A stretch of 42,066 nucleotides of DNA, from the IMG/VR virus record IMGVR_UViG_3300036851_000630, positions 1 through 42,066 of that record; one strand, written 5' to 3'. The notes under the pieces were generated by a model. It saw nothing but the letters and a program-made list of their open reading frames with translations. It searched no databases and was not told where the DNA came from. Source of the DNA: a virus. Positions 6,200 through 15,900 of the stretch are shown in pieces (within the stretch, counting starts at the first letter, position 1; every line of letters starts with the position of its first letter). Position numbers and translations under genes: made by a program.

Positions 6200-8076
6200 A
6201 GCTCGCGATCTCACCCACGCTCAAGCTGCCGACCGACGTCGTCACGTCGACGGTGATCGTCTACGGCGGCAAGGGCATGGGCAAGACGAACTTCGGCAGC
6301 GTGCTCGCTGAAGAGTGCGACGCCGCCCGAATCCACTACGCGATTGTCGACCCGATGGGCGTGTGGTGGGGCCTGCGCCATAGCCCCGACGGCAAGGGCC
6401 GCGGCGTCGAAGTCCTGATCCTGGGCGGGATCCACGGCGACATTCCGATCGAGCCGACGGGCGGCGCGGTCGTGGCTGACCTGGTGGTCGACGAGGCCGC
6501 GAACGTCATCGTCGACATTAGCCGTCGGCCTGACGGCACGATGTGGGCGATCGCCGAGCGCGTCCGCTTCGTGCGCGACTACTGCAAGCGCCTGTATCAG
6601 CGCCAGGGCGAGAAACGCCGGCCGATCCTGCAGTTCATCGACGAGGCCGCGCGCTTCATTCCCCAAATCATTCACAAGGACGACTCCGACGTCGCCGCGT
6701 GCATGGGCGCGATCGCGGTGCTCGTCGAAGAGGGCCGGAACGTCGGTGTCGGGGTCGTACTCATCACCCAGCGCAGTGCGAAACTCAACAAAGACGTCGC
6801 CGAGCTGGCGGACTGCATGATCGCGTTCCGCACCGTCGGCCCGAATAGCCGGCGCGCGGTGCTCGACTGGCTGGGCGAGCACGTCGAGAAGGAGAAGATC
6901 AAGGGCTACGATCAGCAGGTGCGCGCCCTGCCTCGCGGCACGGCTCTCGTCGTCTCGCCAGGCTGGCTCGAGTACGAAGGCATTGCGCCGATGCGCGCGC
7001 GCCGCACGTTCGACTCAAGCGCCACCCCGAAGGGCGGCAAGCAGCTGCGCGCGAAGGGGCCTGGCGCAAAGCCAGATCTCGTGAAGTATCAGCAACTCAT
7101 GGCCGCGACGATCGAGAAGGCAAAGGCCGAAGATCCCAAACTGTTGAAAAAACGGATCTTCGAACTCGAGCAGCAGGTAAAGCGGGAGCAATCGCGTGGG
7201 ACCGCCCGCGAAGTGCTCGGCATCGCTAAGAACCTCAAGGTCACGCCCGAGCGCATCGTGAAGGTGCCGGCGCTGTCGGCCGCCGATCGCCATCTGATCG
7301 CCCGGGCCCTGATGGTGCTCAGGCGTGGCGAGCAGGTTGGCGAGCGACTGCACGTGCTCGAGGCCGCCTACCGGCAGGTGGGACCGCTGTTGTCGACCGT
7401 ACGCGCGCTGCTCGAGCGCCTACAGCAAGTGAAGGCACTCGCCCCACTGAAGGTAACGATCACGAAGGAAATGATCGACGCGACAAAGGCAAAGGCTGGG
7501 GCCTTCCTCGATTTTGCCGGCGGGGCCGAGATCGAGCACGCGCTCATCAAGAAGGTCAACGCCGACGTTGATCGTATGCTGCGGCCAGCCACCGACGACG
7601 GCGTGAAACTGAAACCCGGCGCACGCCGCATGGTCGAGCAACTTGCCATCTGGTACCCGCGCCGGCTAACGAGCGGCCAGCTGTCGATGCTCGCGATGGT
7701 GAAGCGTGGCGGCACGTTCTTCTCCTACCTGTCGAACATCCGCCGCGCCGGCTATCTCGACGAGCAGGACGATACGTTTACGCTCACGCCGGCGGGTCAC
7801 GTGGCGGCCGGGCCGGTCGACCGACGCCCGACGTCGACGCCCGATCGGGTCGCCCTGTACATGAAGCGCCTGAAGCCGGGTGCGCAACGGATGCTGCAGG
7901 TGCTCGTCGAGCAGTACCCGGACCACTGCACCGGAGCTGATTTGGCGGCCGCAGCGCAGGTGAAGCCCGGGGGGACGTTCTTCTCGTATCTCAGCAACCT
8001 CCGGACGGCGGGACTTATCGATGAACGGAACGGCAAGATCTCGGCCGCCGCCGACCTTTTCATGGAGCGGACATGA
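6196..8076 (+). CDS. HerA/FtsK-superfamily ATPase with tandem C-terminal winged-helix repeats
   Basis: A 626-residue NTPase. The Walker A motif is GGKGMGKT (residues 24-31) and Walker B is ILQFIDEA (D149, E150). A later LITQRS segment fits the sensor region of HerA/VirB4-like motors. A coiled middle part (about 310-440) links to two related repeats of about 60 residues near 473-540 and 556-620. Each contains KPGA(R/Q)RM and the identical GGTFFSYLSN. The repeats look like winged helices, so the motor is probably tethered to DNA by its own tail. No NurA nuclease partner is seen next to it; the late DnaQ-like exonuclease (40574) is the only other DNA-end enzyme. The likely role is phage DNA translocation, recombination or replication in place of a classical helicase. 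Confidence 0.75.
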   Translation: MKLAISPTLKLPTDVVTSTVIVYGGKGMGKTNFGSVLAEECDAARIHYAIVDPMGVWWGLRHSPDGKGRGVEVLILGGIHGDIPIEPTGGAVVADLVVDEAANVIVDISRRPDGTMWAIAERVRFVRDYCKRLYQRQGEKRRPILQFIDEAARFIPQIIHKDDSDVAACMGAIAVLVEEGRNVGVGVVLITQRSAKLNKDVAELADCMIAFRTVGPNSRRAVLDWLGEHVEKEKIKGYDQQVRALPRGTALVVSPGWLEYEGIAPMRARRTFDSSATPKGGKQLRAKGPGAKPDLVKYQQLMAATIEKAKAEDPKLLKKRIFELEQQVKREQSRGTAREVLGIAKNLKVTPERIVKVPALSAADRHLIARALMVLRRGEQVGERLHVLEAAYRQVGPLLSTVRALLERLQQVKALAPLKVTITKEMIDATKAKAGAFLDFAGGAEIEHALIKKVNADVDRMLRPATDDGVKLKPGARRMVEQLAIWYPRRLTSGQLSMLAMVKRGGTFFSYLSNIRRAGYLDEQDDTFTLTPAGHVAAGPVDRRPTSTPDRVALYMKRLKPGAQRMLQVLVEQYPDHCTGADLAAAAQVKPGGTFFSYLSNLRTAGLIDERNGKISAAADLFMERT

Positions 8077-8276
8077 CGACACATCCGTGCCCCGTCTGTG
8101 GCCGGCCGCGGAAGTGGTACATCCGCCAGAGCGTGCGCGGCCCCAACACTAAAAGTGGGAAGCACCACGCGGGCGAGCAACGCAATCGGCGCGAGCTCCG
8201 CGCGACGTGCGGGCGGAAGCTCTGTCGGCAGATCCAACGCGGCCGATCGCTACTCGCCGGCCAGGGGGGACCATGA
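8073..8276 (+). CDS. Small zinc-ribbon protein
   Basis: A 67-residue very basic protein. CPVCG at residues 6-10 and CGRKLC near residues 46-51 form two cysteine knuckles of a zinc ribbon. The ATG overlaps the stop of the ATPase gene (ATGA). Its charge suggests nucleic-acid binding. The exact family is not recognised. Confidence 0.6.
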   Translation: MTTHPCPVCGRPRKWYIRQSVRGPNTKSGKHHAGEQRNRRELRATCGRKLCRQIQRGRSLLAGQGGP

Positions 8277-8488
8277 ACGATCCGTTCGCCGGCTGTCTCA
8301 TCCGTGGCTGCCAGGAAGAGACCATGCCCATCGACCTTTTCTGCCCGATGCACGCGGCCGTCGTCCCCGACGATGTCCAGCGCGCGCTGGACGACTATCT
8401 TCGCCAGAAGACATCGCCGTCGATGCTGCGCTGGCAGCAGCTCGTCCGGCAAGCAAACGACGCCGTGACCGCGACGACGACACCATGA
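8273..8488 (+). CDS. Small zinc-binding protein (C..C..CPMH)
   Basis: I chose the ATG at 8273 because it overlaps the preceding TGA and follows a GGGGG-type site; a longer upstream frame is a shadow. The 71-residue product has CLIRGC and FCPMH in its first 25 residues, then a helical tail. This C/C/C/H arrangement is common in small phage proteins. Function unknown. Its stop is followed by the triple GACA array. Confidence 0.6.
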   Translation: MNDPFAGCLIRGCQEETMPIDLFCPMHAAVVPDDVQRALDDYLRQKTSPSMLRWQQLVRQANDAVTATTTP

Positions 8489-8504
8489 CCTTGGCGATCG
8501 CCAC

Positions 8505-8583
8505 GACAGTTTGTCGAGCCGTGGACGCCCACGGCTGCTCGTGACAACTTGTCCCCTGGATCTCGAGTAACCGACAGATTGTC
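8505..8583. promoter_or_regulatory. Triple GACA palindrome array upstream of the HTH gene
   Basis: Three exact boxes lie in the 119-bp gap before the helix-turn-helix gene: GACAGTTTGTC (8505-8515), GACAACTTGTC (8543-8553) and GACAGATTGTC (8573-8583). Centre spacings are 38 and 30 bp. The last box ends 24 bp before the GTG start. This is the densest cluster in the window and the usual place for autoregulation by a phage repressor. I did not find a clear -35/-10 pair in the gap; a weak TTGTCC...TACACC pair overlaps the last box. Confidence 0.65.
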
Positions 8584-8607
8584 CTTCGCTGCAGAAGGCG
8601 CTACACC

Positions 8608-8946
8608 GTGAGCTACCGGAACGACCCGGTCCGACAGGCCCGGGCGCACCGGCAACGCGCCTGGTGGGCGTTCCGGCGCAAGGTGGGCCTCCTCGACGAC
8701 ACCCTGCTCGCCGAGCTACTCGGCGTGAGCACCCGGTCCATCCAGCGCTATGAGACCGCCGCGAGACCGCCGGCGTGGTACCAGGCCGCCCTGCTCGGGC
8801 TCGTCGAGACGTTCCCCGACCGGGTCTTCGCCCGACGTGGCAAGCCCAGGAAACCGAAGCTCAATCGGTGGGGCAACGATGTCACGCCTGAGCCGTCGAA
8901 CCCCTACTACGCGACCAGGTGGACGACAGGCGGCAAGTTGCTCTAG
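8608..8946 (+). CDS. XRE-type helix-turn-helix regulator, candidate GACA-box binder
   Basis: A 112-residue basic protein. Residues 30-55 read LLAELLGVSTRSIQRYET, a standard helix-turn-helix of the Cro/CI-XRE type. The C-terminal third is Arg/Lys/Pro-rich (GKPRKPKLNRW) and may add minor-groove contacts. It is the last gene of the early unit, starts with GTG, and is separated from the preceding gene by three GACA palindromes, the only such array in the window. An 11-bp palindrome suits a dimer of this fold. Its stop shares a CTAG with the convergent spanin-like gene. Whether it is a lysogeny-type repressor is open: no integrase is present. Confidence 0.65.
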   Translation: MSYRNDPVRQARAHRQRAWWAFRRKVGLLDDTLLAELLGVSTRSIQRYETAARPPAWYQAALLGLVETFPDRVFARRGKPRKPKLNRWGNDVTPEPSNPYYATRWTTGGKLL

Positions 8947-9491
8947 GGCAGCAGTGGAAGGCGAAAGAGGCGGCAGCCGAGACTGAAATTGGCGGCGAGC
9001 AACCGGCCGCCATCATGAAACACGGTCGGGCCCAACCCCACAAACAGTCCACACCGATAATCGCGCACCGTCAGCTGGCGCTCGAGCTGGCGCGTGAGCC
9101 GCTCAGCCTCGGCCTCGGCATGATCGGCGCGCTGCTGACAGGTCCGCACGACGAGTGAGCAGCCCTGGAAGGCCGTCGAATCTTGGCGCGCGATCTCGAC
9201 GAGCACCGGCACGGTGTCGACCCGCGCCCCACGCGCGAGCGCTGCGCGGAGGGAATCGGCCGCGCTGTGCGCCGCGGCCGCCAAGACAGAATGTCGCCGT
9301 TCGACCGCGGCCAGCTTGTCGCGATAGCGCACCAGCGTCGCATGGATCTTCGCCATCGCGCGCGAGCTGTCGCTGACGACGCGATCCTGATGCAAGAGAT
9401 AGCCGTCGATCTTGCCGAACACGTAGAAGACGAGTCCGACAGCCATCGCCCCGGCGATCAGGATTCCCGTGATTCGCCCCGTGGCCTTCAT
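8943..9491 (-). CDS. Rz-like inner-membrane spanin (candidate)
   Basis: A 182-residue protein with one N-terminal transmembrane helix (ILIAGAMAVGLVFYVF, about residues 8-25), then a long charged helical region (about 35-140) and a short hydrophobic tail. This is the layout of i-spanins, which link inner and outer membranes at lysis. The ATG at 9491 overlaps the lysin stop (ATGA); a longer start in the lysin gene is less likely. It is the last gene of the late unit. No separate o-spanin lipoprotein is seen nested within it. The stop overlaps that of the convergent early unit. Confidence 0.55.
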   Translation of the reverse strand: MKATGRITGILIAGAMAVGLVFYVFGKIDGYLLHQDRVVSDSSRAMAKIHATLVRYRDKLAAVERRHSVLAAAAHSAADSLRAALARGARVDTVPVLVEIARQDSTAFQGCSLVVRTCQQRADHAEAEAERLTRQLERQLTVRDYRCGLFVGLGPTVFHDGGRLLAANFSLGCRLFRLPLLP

Positions 9492-9940
9492 CGGCTGAAC
9501 GGATCGAGGCAGGTCACCCACCCGAGCACCGCAGGCCGGATCTTCACGTACGCGTTATCGGCGACCGCGTGCGCCAGGTCGATCTCGGCCGAGCTGCCGC
9601 CCGACGCCCCGATCGTGAACACCTTGCCGCCGACCACGGCGTAGACGATCTCGACGTGGCCGATCTTTGGCGGCGCTCCCCGATTCCAGAAGAGCAGCGA
9701 GCCGGGCGTGAACGACCGGACGTCAACGAGCCGCGCGTAGTCCTTGAAGACTCCGTTCGCGAGCTGCTCGGCTGACCAGTCGCCCTCGCGGGGCAAGATC
9801 CCCGCCGCCTTCAGCCCTTCGATCACGAGCCCCGAGCAGTCGAAGCCGACGAGCGGATCGTCGCCCCCCCAGCGATATGGCTGGTTCAGTTGACGCTCCC
9901 ACACGAGCTGCGCGATCTCGCGAAAACTGGTCGGTTCCAT
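9488..9940 (-). CDS. NlpC/P60-family cell-wall peptidase (endolysin)
   Basis: A 150-residue enzyme predicted to cut peptide bonds in peptidoglycan. YRWGGDDPLVGFDCSGL carries the catalytic Cys35 with the family's G-x-x-FDCSG setting, and GHVEIVY supplies His95; the third polar residue lies further on. The length equals a bare catalytic domain, with no wall-binding domain and no signal peptide, so it would need a holin or act from the virion. It follows the giant ejection gene with no gap and overlaps the spanin-like gene, a lysis pair at the distal end of the late unit. Confidence 0.8.
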   Translation of the reverse strand: MEPTSFREIAQLVWERQLNQPYRWGGDDPLVGFDCSGLVIEGLKAAGILPREGDWSAEQLANGVFKDYARLVDVRSFTPGSLLFWNRGAPPKIGHVEIVYAVVGGKVFTIGASGGSSAEIDLAHAVADNAYVKIRPAVLGWVTCLDPFSR

Positions 9941-12900
9941 TTAGGGCTCCTGGGCTTGTCGTTGCCGCCGGCGCTCTTCGAGCCGGCGCAGGCGTTGGCT
10001 CTCGACGGCGCTGCGGCGCTCGCGTACCTGCGCCCGAATCGCCGCACGTCGGTATTCATCCTGTGCCTGCTTAGGGTCGATCGGCTTGATGTTGACGCCA
10101 GCGAACTCCTTCAGGAACTCAAGATACGGATCGTAGGCAGGGACGAGCTGCCGACCGCCCATCGCCGTCCGCGGCTCGCCGCGCGACAGGCCGTAGTGAT
10201 TCAGCACCGGCTCAGGCACCGGCACGGCGTAGAGCATCGACTCGGTGAAGGTCTCTTGCTTGCGCCGCGTGGGATCGACCATCCGCGTCGCCGTTTCGAG
10301 CGGCCGGTGGAACGGGATCCAGCTACGCGCGAAGTCGCCGGCGATTGCCGAGCTATTCCGGTACGTCTGGTAGCGGTTGCGCACCTGGCGCAGGTAGTCG
10401 GCGGCCTGGAAGCCCGGCCCCACTGAGTAGAACTCGGACACATAGTTCTTGGCTTCCGTGAGCGTCCGGTCGTGTACCGTGTGACCGATCACCGCTCCCA
10501 GGCCGTAGAAGCTGTACTGATTGGTCCGCAGCCATTCTTCGAGCCCCTGGTCGTTGAGGCCGATGTAGACGCGCCCGGAACGGTCGAAGTCGTACTTCAC
10601 GCCCTGGCCCGGGTCGATCGTCTTCGCCTTCCCCTCTTCGTCGCCCAGCCACGTCAACACCGCCGGCAGCCCGAAGATGATGATCGCCGCGAGCGCCTTC
10701 TGCAGATCGCCAGCCCGCCCCTTCATCCGGGCCAGCCGGCCGATCGCGCCGGTGTAGCGGCCGACGTGGCGGCTGAACTTGTAACCGTAGATGGGGAACG
10801 GGATGAGCGACTTCCCGATCGCGCCCCTGTTCATCTTCTTCAGGGCGAGCGGGATGTTGTTGTAGTTGTAGGCGAACGCGTCGCGCACGAGCTCTTCCGA
10901 CGCCCGCATCTCGAACGTCGGCGCGTGGAAGAGCTCGGACATGACGCGCTTCAGCTGGTCTCTGGTGATCGTTCCCGCCTCGAGCATTTCTTTCGCGATC
11001 CGTTGCGCCTCGAGCTCACGCGTCGCCAGTGTCAGCGCCCGCTTGAAGTAATTCTCGACCATCCCGAACGGGACCAGCGCTGTGTTCATGAACGCGCGGA
11101 GCCAGCCGTGTGCCTCGTCGAGCGTCCGCAGCGTTTTCGTGCTCGCTCCAAACTCCGTCGTCGGCAGCGCCCGTACATTCGCTGGCGCAATGGCACGCGC
11201 GAGCGCCAGCAGGTGCTTCTGAGCCGCGTACAGGTCGCCGCCCGCCAGATCTTCAGCCACGAGCGAGGCGTACTGGATCGCGCCGCTGTAGAAGTTACGC
11301 AGAGCCGTGCCCACCGAGAGCAGCTGGTTCAGCGCCCAGTAGTAGATCGCCCGTGAGACGCCCTTCGTGGTGGCCGCCCACGCCTTATTCGCCAGCGCGT
11401 CGGTTGTCGGCGCTTGCGGGGGCTGCTTCGCGAAGAACTCAAGCTCCCGATAGACCGTGTTCGCCACCGCGAACCGCTGGCCCTTGAGCTCACCGAAACG
11501 CCCGAGCACTTCCGTGAATCCGTCTGGCAGGTCATCGTCGATACCCAGGGGCCGCACCAGGTTGGGATCTGGGGTGGTGAACATCACCCGCTCGAGCGCC
11601 TCGGCGAACTCGTTCTGCAGCTTCTGCAGCGACAACGGCAGGCCGCCGTGCAACCGCGCGCCTTCCAGATGCCGCTTGAATCCTTCGGCTCCACCGCGGA
11701 ACTGCCGCGCGCCGGCGATCAGCTTCTTCCGGCGCAGGGCCGAGCCGAACCAGAGCACCATCGCGCCCTCATCTTCGAAGCCGTAGTGGTGCACGTAGGC
11801 CTCGATGTCCGACGAGATCTCGTATTCGAGCTTCGCGAGCTCACGGTTGACGTGTGCCTCAAGCCCGCGCTGCTTGGCCCGATCGGCATCGAGCCCGAAC
11901 CGGCGCACGATGGACTGCTCGGTCTTTGAGAGCGCCGCCCACCGGCGACGGGCCTCGGCCCCGGTGATCCGGACCTGGCCCGCTTCCCGACCTGTCGCCT
12001 TCGCATCGTAGGCCCGCCGGAACGCCCGCAGGTTCGACCAGCGCGCCCGCAGCACTTCGTCCTGTTCCTTCGCCTGGGCACGCAGCTCGCGCCACTTCAC
12101 GAGCTTCGTCTCGAGCTCCTGCAGCTTGGCCGGCAGATCCTTCGGACTAACCGGCGGGCCCGGCGGCGTGCGGCCGCTTACTACCCCTTCGAAGCGCGAG
12201 ATCTGGGCGCGGAGCTCGTTGAGCTGCTTCTCCAAGCGGCCGATCTCCGCCGGCAGCGCTGCCGCCGCATCGTCGTCCAAGATCCCTTCCTTCGCGTGCA
12301 GATCCCGCGAGGCGCGCAGCTCCTGCAGCTCACTCTTCGTGACGTTGCGTTCCGTCTTCAGTTGCGACAGGATCTGGGCGGCCGCGCCTTTCTTGGCCTC
12401 CTGGTTCGCCCGCTGGCCGAGCTTGAATCGCTCGACGGCGTAGGCCGACGGGGACAGCGCGATCGACGAACGTCCCATGTCGGCACGCAGCTTGTCGATC
12501 GCCTGGCGCAGCTGCGTCACTTCGAGCTCGAGCTTTGCGGGATGGCCGTAGATCTTCAGCAGCCGGTCGTAGCCCACCTGGTCGAGCTCGCCCGAGCGCT
12601 CGAGCACGTCACGGAACACCGGCTCGCCGTCGGGCCCGAACTCGGCAATGGCCTCGGCGGCGTTGAAGAGCGCCTCTTGTCGATCGGGCGTCACGCCAAG
12701 CTGCTTGCCGACGACGCGCGGCAGTTTGTCGCGCAGGAACGCCAGCACCGTCACGGCACGAAACTCCGTGAAGTACGGCAGGCCAGCGAGGAAATGCACC
12801 GCCGACCGATTCAGGGATTCTTGGACGATGTCCTTCTGCACGAGCTGTTCGAGCTCGGCGCGCTGGCGTTCGTATTCGACGAGCACGAGATGCAGCGGCG

Positions 12901-15900
12901 CTCCGATCTGTTCCATCCGGGTGCCGGCGAACGACGTCAGGAGCTTGCCGATCGTCCCTTCGGCCGCCGGCGCGATCCCCAGCTTCTCGGCCGCGTCGAT
13001 CGCTTCCTGCGCAATCACGCTTGCGGTGTTCGGCAACCCGTCCTCGCCGTAGCCAGGGCCCACCGCTTCGCGCACGGAGAGCGGGCCGTCGACCAGCAGA
13101 CCGGCTGGCAGCTGATAGGAGCGAGAGCCCTGCACGGCCGGATCCGTCGTATAGCCCGGCTGCCCGCGCCAGGGCACCGCCATCGGGCCGGACTCGTGGA
13201 CACGGCGACCGACCATTGTTGCCGCCCACTGCTGTTCGAGCGCATCCTTGACCCCGTGGCGAATCCTGCCGATCTCCGACGCTGAGATCCAGCGTACGAG
13301 TCCCGTCCCCTCCTGCAGGTGCGTGGTCACGATGTCGAGCACACCCCGCTGCAGCGGCGTCGACTCGCCGTAGAGCCGCAGCACCTGGTCGTAGAGCTCA
13401 CGATCGTGCACGCCGATGATCGTCTCGGCCGCCCCGTAGCGTTCCATCGCCGATGCGAGCTGGTCGATCAGCGGCGACTGGAATCCGAGCGCAACGTCGG
13501 CCGGCGTGAACGGATCGAGCCCGACGATCTTCCCTCTGCTCCCAAGGTGAATGAGGTACCCGTTGTGCGCCTTACCCAAGCGGTGTACGACGGCCGCTAT
13601 CTGGTCGGGTTTCGTAATCGCCTCACTGAACCCCGTCGCCGGCCGGAACCAGGGTACCTTCGGGCTGTAGCGATACGGCAGGAACTTGGGCGTCGCGCGC
13701 CACCCAGTGCCATCCGGCGCTTCCGTCAACTCGGTGATCGTGTACTCGTTGTCGTCGATGACCAGGTTGTTGCCCGGCGTGAGCCCGTGGCGCTTCGCCG
13801 CGTTCGCGAAGCCGCCCCACATCGAAATGTCATAACCGATGCCTGACGGCGTGGGATCACCGGACGGGTGATTGTGCGCGGTATGAACGTGTGTTGCGCC
13901 GGCCGCCACAGCCTCTTCAAGGAACATACGCCGGAGATCTGCCCCAGCTTTCCCTTCGGCGCTCACAAAGGACAGCGCCCCCGACGTGAGTACGTGCGAG
14001 ACGACAATCTGATCGTTCCGCGTCGCGAAGAGCACGAGCGTCTCGAGGAACGGCGAGCGCAGCGTCTGCAGCATGGCCCCGACGCCGTCAACGAGCTCGC
14101 GGTACTTCGCGAACTTAGCCGCGTCCAGTACCTGATGCACGGTTTCTTCTGGTCGCGTAGGACCAGCTCGACCCGTAAGCGGCGAAACGATCTTCGGCTG
14201 CGCGCCGGCCGGCCAGACGTTCGGGAACTGCCGGCCGATCCAGGTCGCCTGTCCCTTCGCGAGATCCGTGGCGATCTGGCGTGCCACGACGGCCCGCGTG
14301 CGGTAGTGCGCGATCGCGCGCACGCCCTTCTCGAGATCTTCTGGCTTCGCTTTGGGCTCGGGCTTCAGCTGCAACTGCTCGACGGCCTTGTCGAGCGCCA
14401 TCTCGAGCTGCCGCTCACCGCCGAACGCCGCCTCGGCCTCGGTGACGCGCTCGCGTGTCTTCAGCCAGGGCGACGAGAGGATCGACGGCTCGGCGACGTA
14501 GAGTCCCTTCTCGCGCACCGTCTTGCGCACCGCGTCAGGGATCTCGACCGACCAGACCGGCTGCTCAGATGGCTGCTCTGGGTACGGTACGCCACTCTCC
14601 CGTCTGAGCCGACGGCTCGTCTCGTCGTACTCGCTCGTCGGCACATCCATGAACGGCTTCTCGATCTCGACCTTCCCACCGCCGAGCTTGCGCAGCTGCT
14701 CGCGGATGAGCTTCGGAAGGATCTGATCGTAGAATACGCGCTGTCCTTGGCCCCCGATGGTGATGTCCGCGCCCTCCACCTGCACAGAGTCGGTGAGGCG
14801 CGACTCGTCAGCGGCTTGCGCCCGTAGTTTATCGGCGACCTCTTTCCCTACGATCGCGTCGAGATCTTCCGACGCTTTAGTATGTTCAGGAAGCCCGAGT
14901 TCTTCGAGATTCAGCGGCCTATTGTTCTTGAATATCGACAGCTGACCGCTCGTTGGATTCCATCGAATCCGGTCGATGTGCTCCTGTATGGCCGTGTCGT
15001 ACCGCTCGGCCTGTTGCTTGCCCGTCGTCCACGCGAGCCGCTTCTTCCCCGTCAACACCGCCGCGTCGATAGCGCGGCGTACCATCAGGCCAGCCCAATC
15101 TTCGGTACGGGCCAGCGGGAGCCGCGGTACCCCACCCCGCGCGTTGTCCCAGGCCTGCGACGCCTTGTCGAACTCCTCCTCTGCCCGCTTGATGTTTGCC
15201 CACGCCTCGCTATCCGACGGTCGCACTACGAGTCCCGACGTCATGATGTCCGACAACGCCCCGCGCGCGACGCTGTGGTAGGACGGCGTCTCTTCGAGCT
15301 TAACGCGCAACTGCTGCAGCGCCTCTTCAGCATTGCTTGTGAACGTGCTCATGTTCTGCACGGTGTTGGCGAACGCCCAGATCACCCAGCCACGTTGATC
15401 GTATTGGCCTTCATGCTTCAAGCGATCGGGGATCTTCGGGTTCGCCGCCCCTGACGGCCACAGCATCATATCGCCGAGCGTGTGTCCGTCGACACGGAGC
15501 TTCGCGACCTTCGTGACTTCGGGGTGGCCGGGGTTCCACGGCGGATTCGGAACCGTTTCGTCATGGAGATCTTCCACGCGAAGCCGCTGGGCAATGTCGC
15601 GGCCCACACCCTCGACGAGCTGCTGGCGATACTCGACCGCGCGGTCCACCGCGTCGCGCAGCTGCCGCATGTCCGCCGGCTTCCGGTAGTCCTCTTCGCG
15701 GCCGCGCTGGTGCACATCGCTTTGAATCTCTTCGATGAACAGCGTCGGCTCTCCGCGTACCGTGCGATCGGTGATCCGCAGGTGCCCGACCGGATTCACC
15801 ACGCCCGACCAATGCGGTGACGTGTAGCTCAGGCCGATCTCTTTTTCGGCCTTGTCGTAGTACCGCTGTCGGCCGTTTGGCCCCAAGGTCTCCCAGTTCT

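Noticed and set aside
9285-9295. GACAGAATGTC in the spanin gene
   Set aside because: It matches the outer half-sites but not the inner R-N-Y; about one such match is expected by chance in 42 kb.
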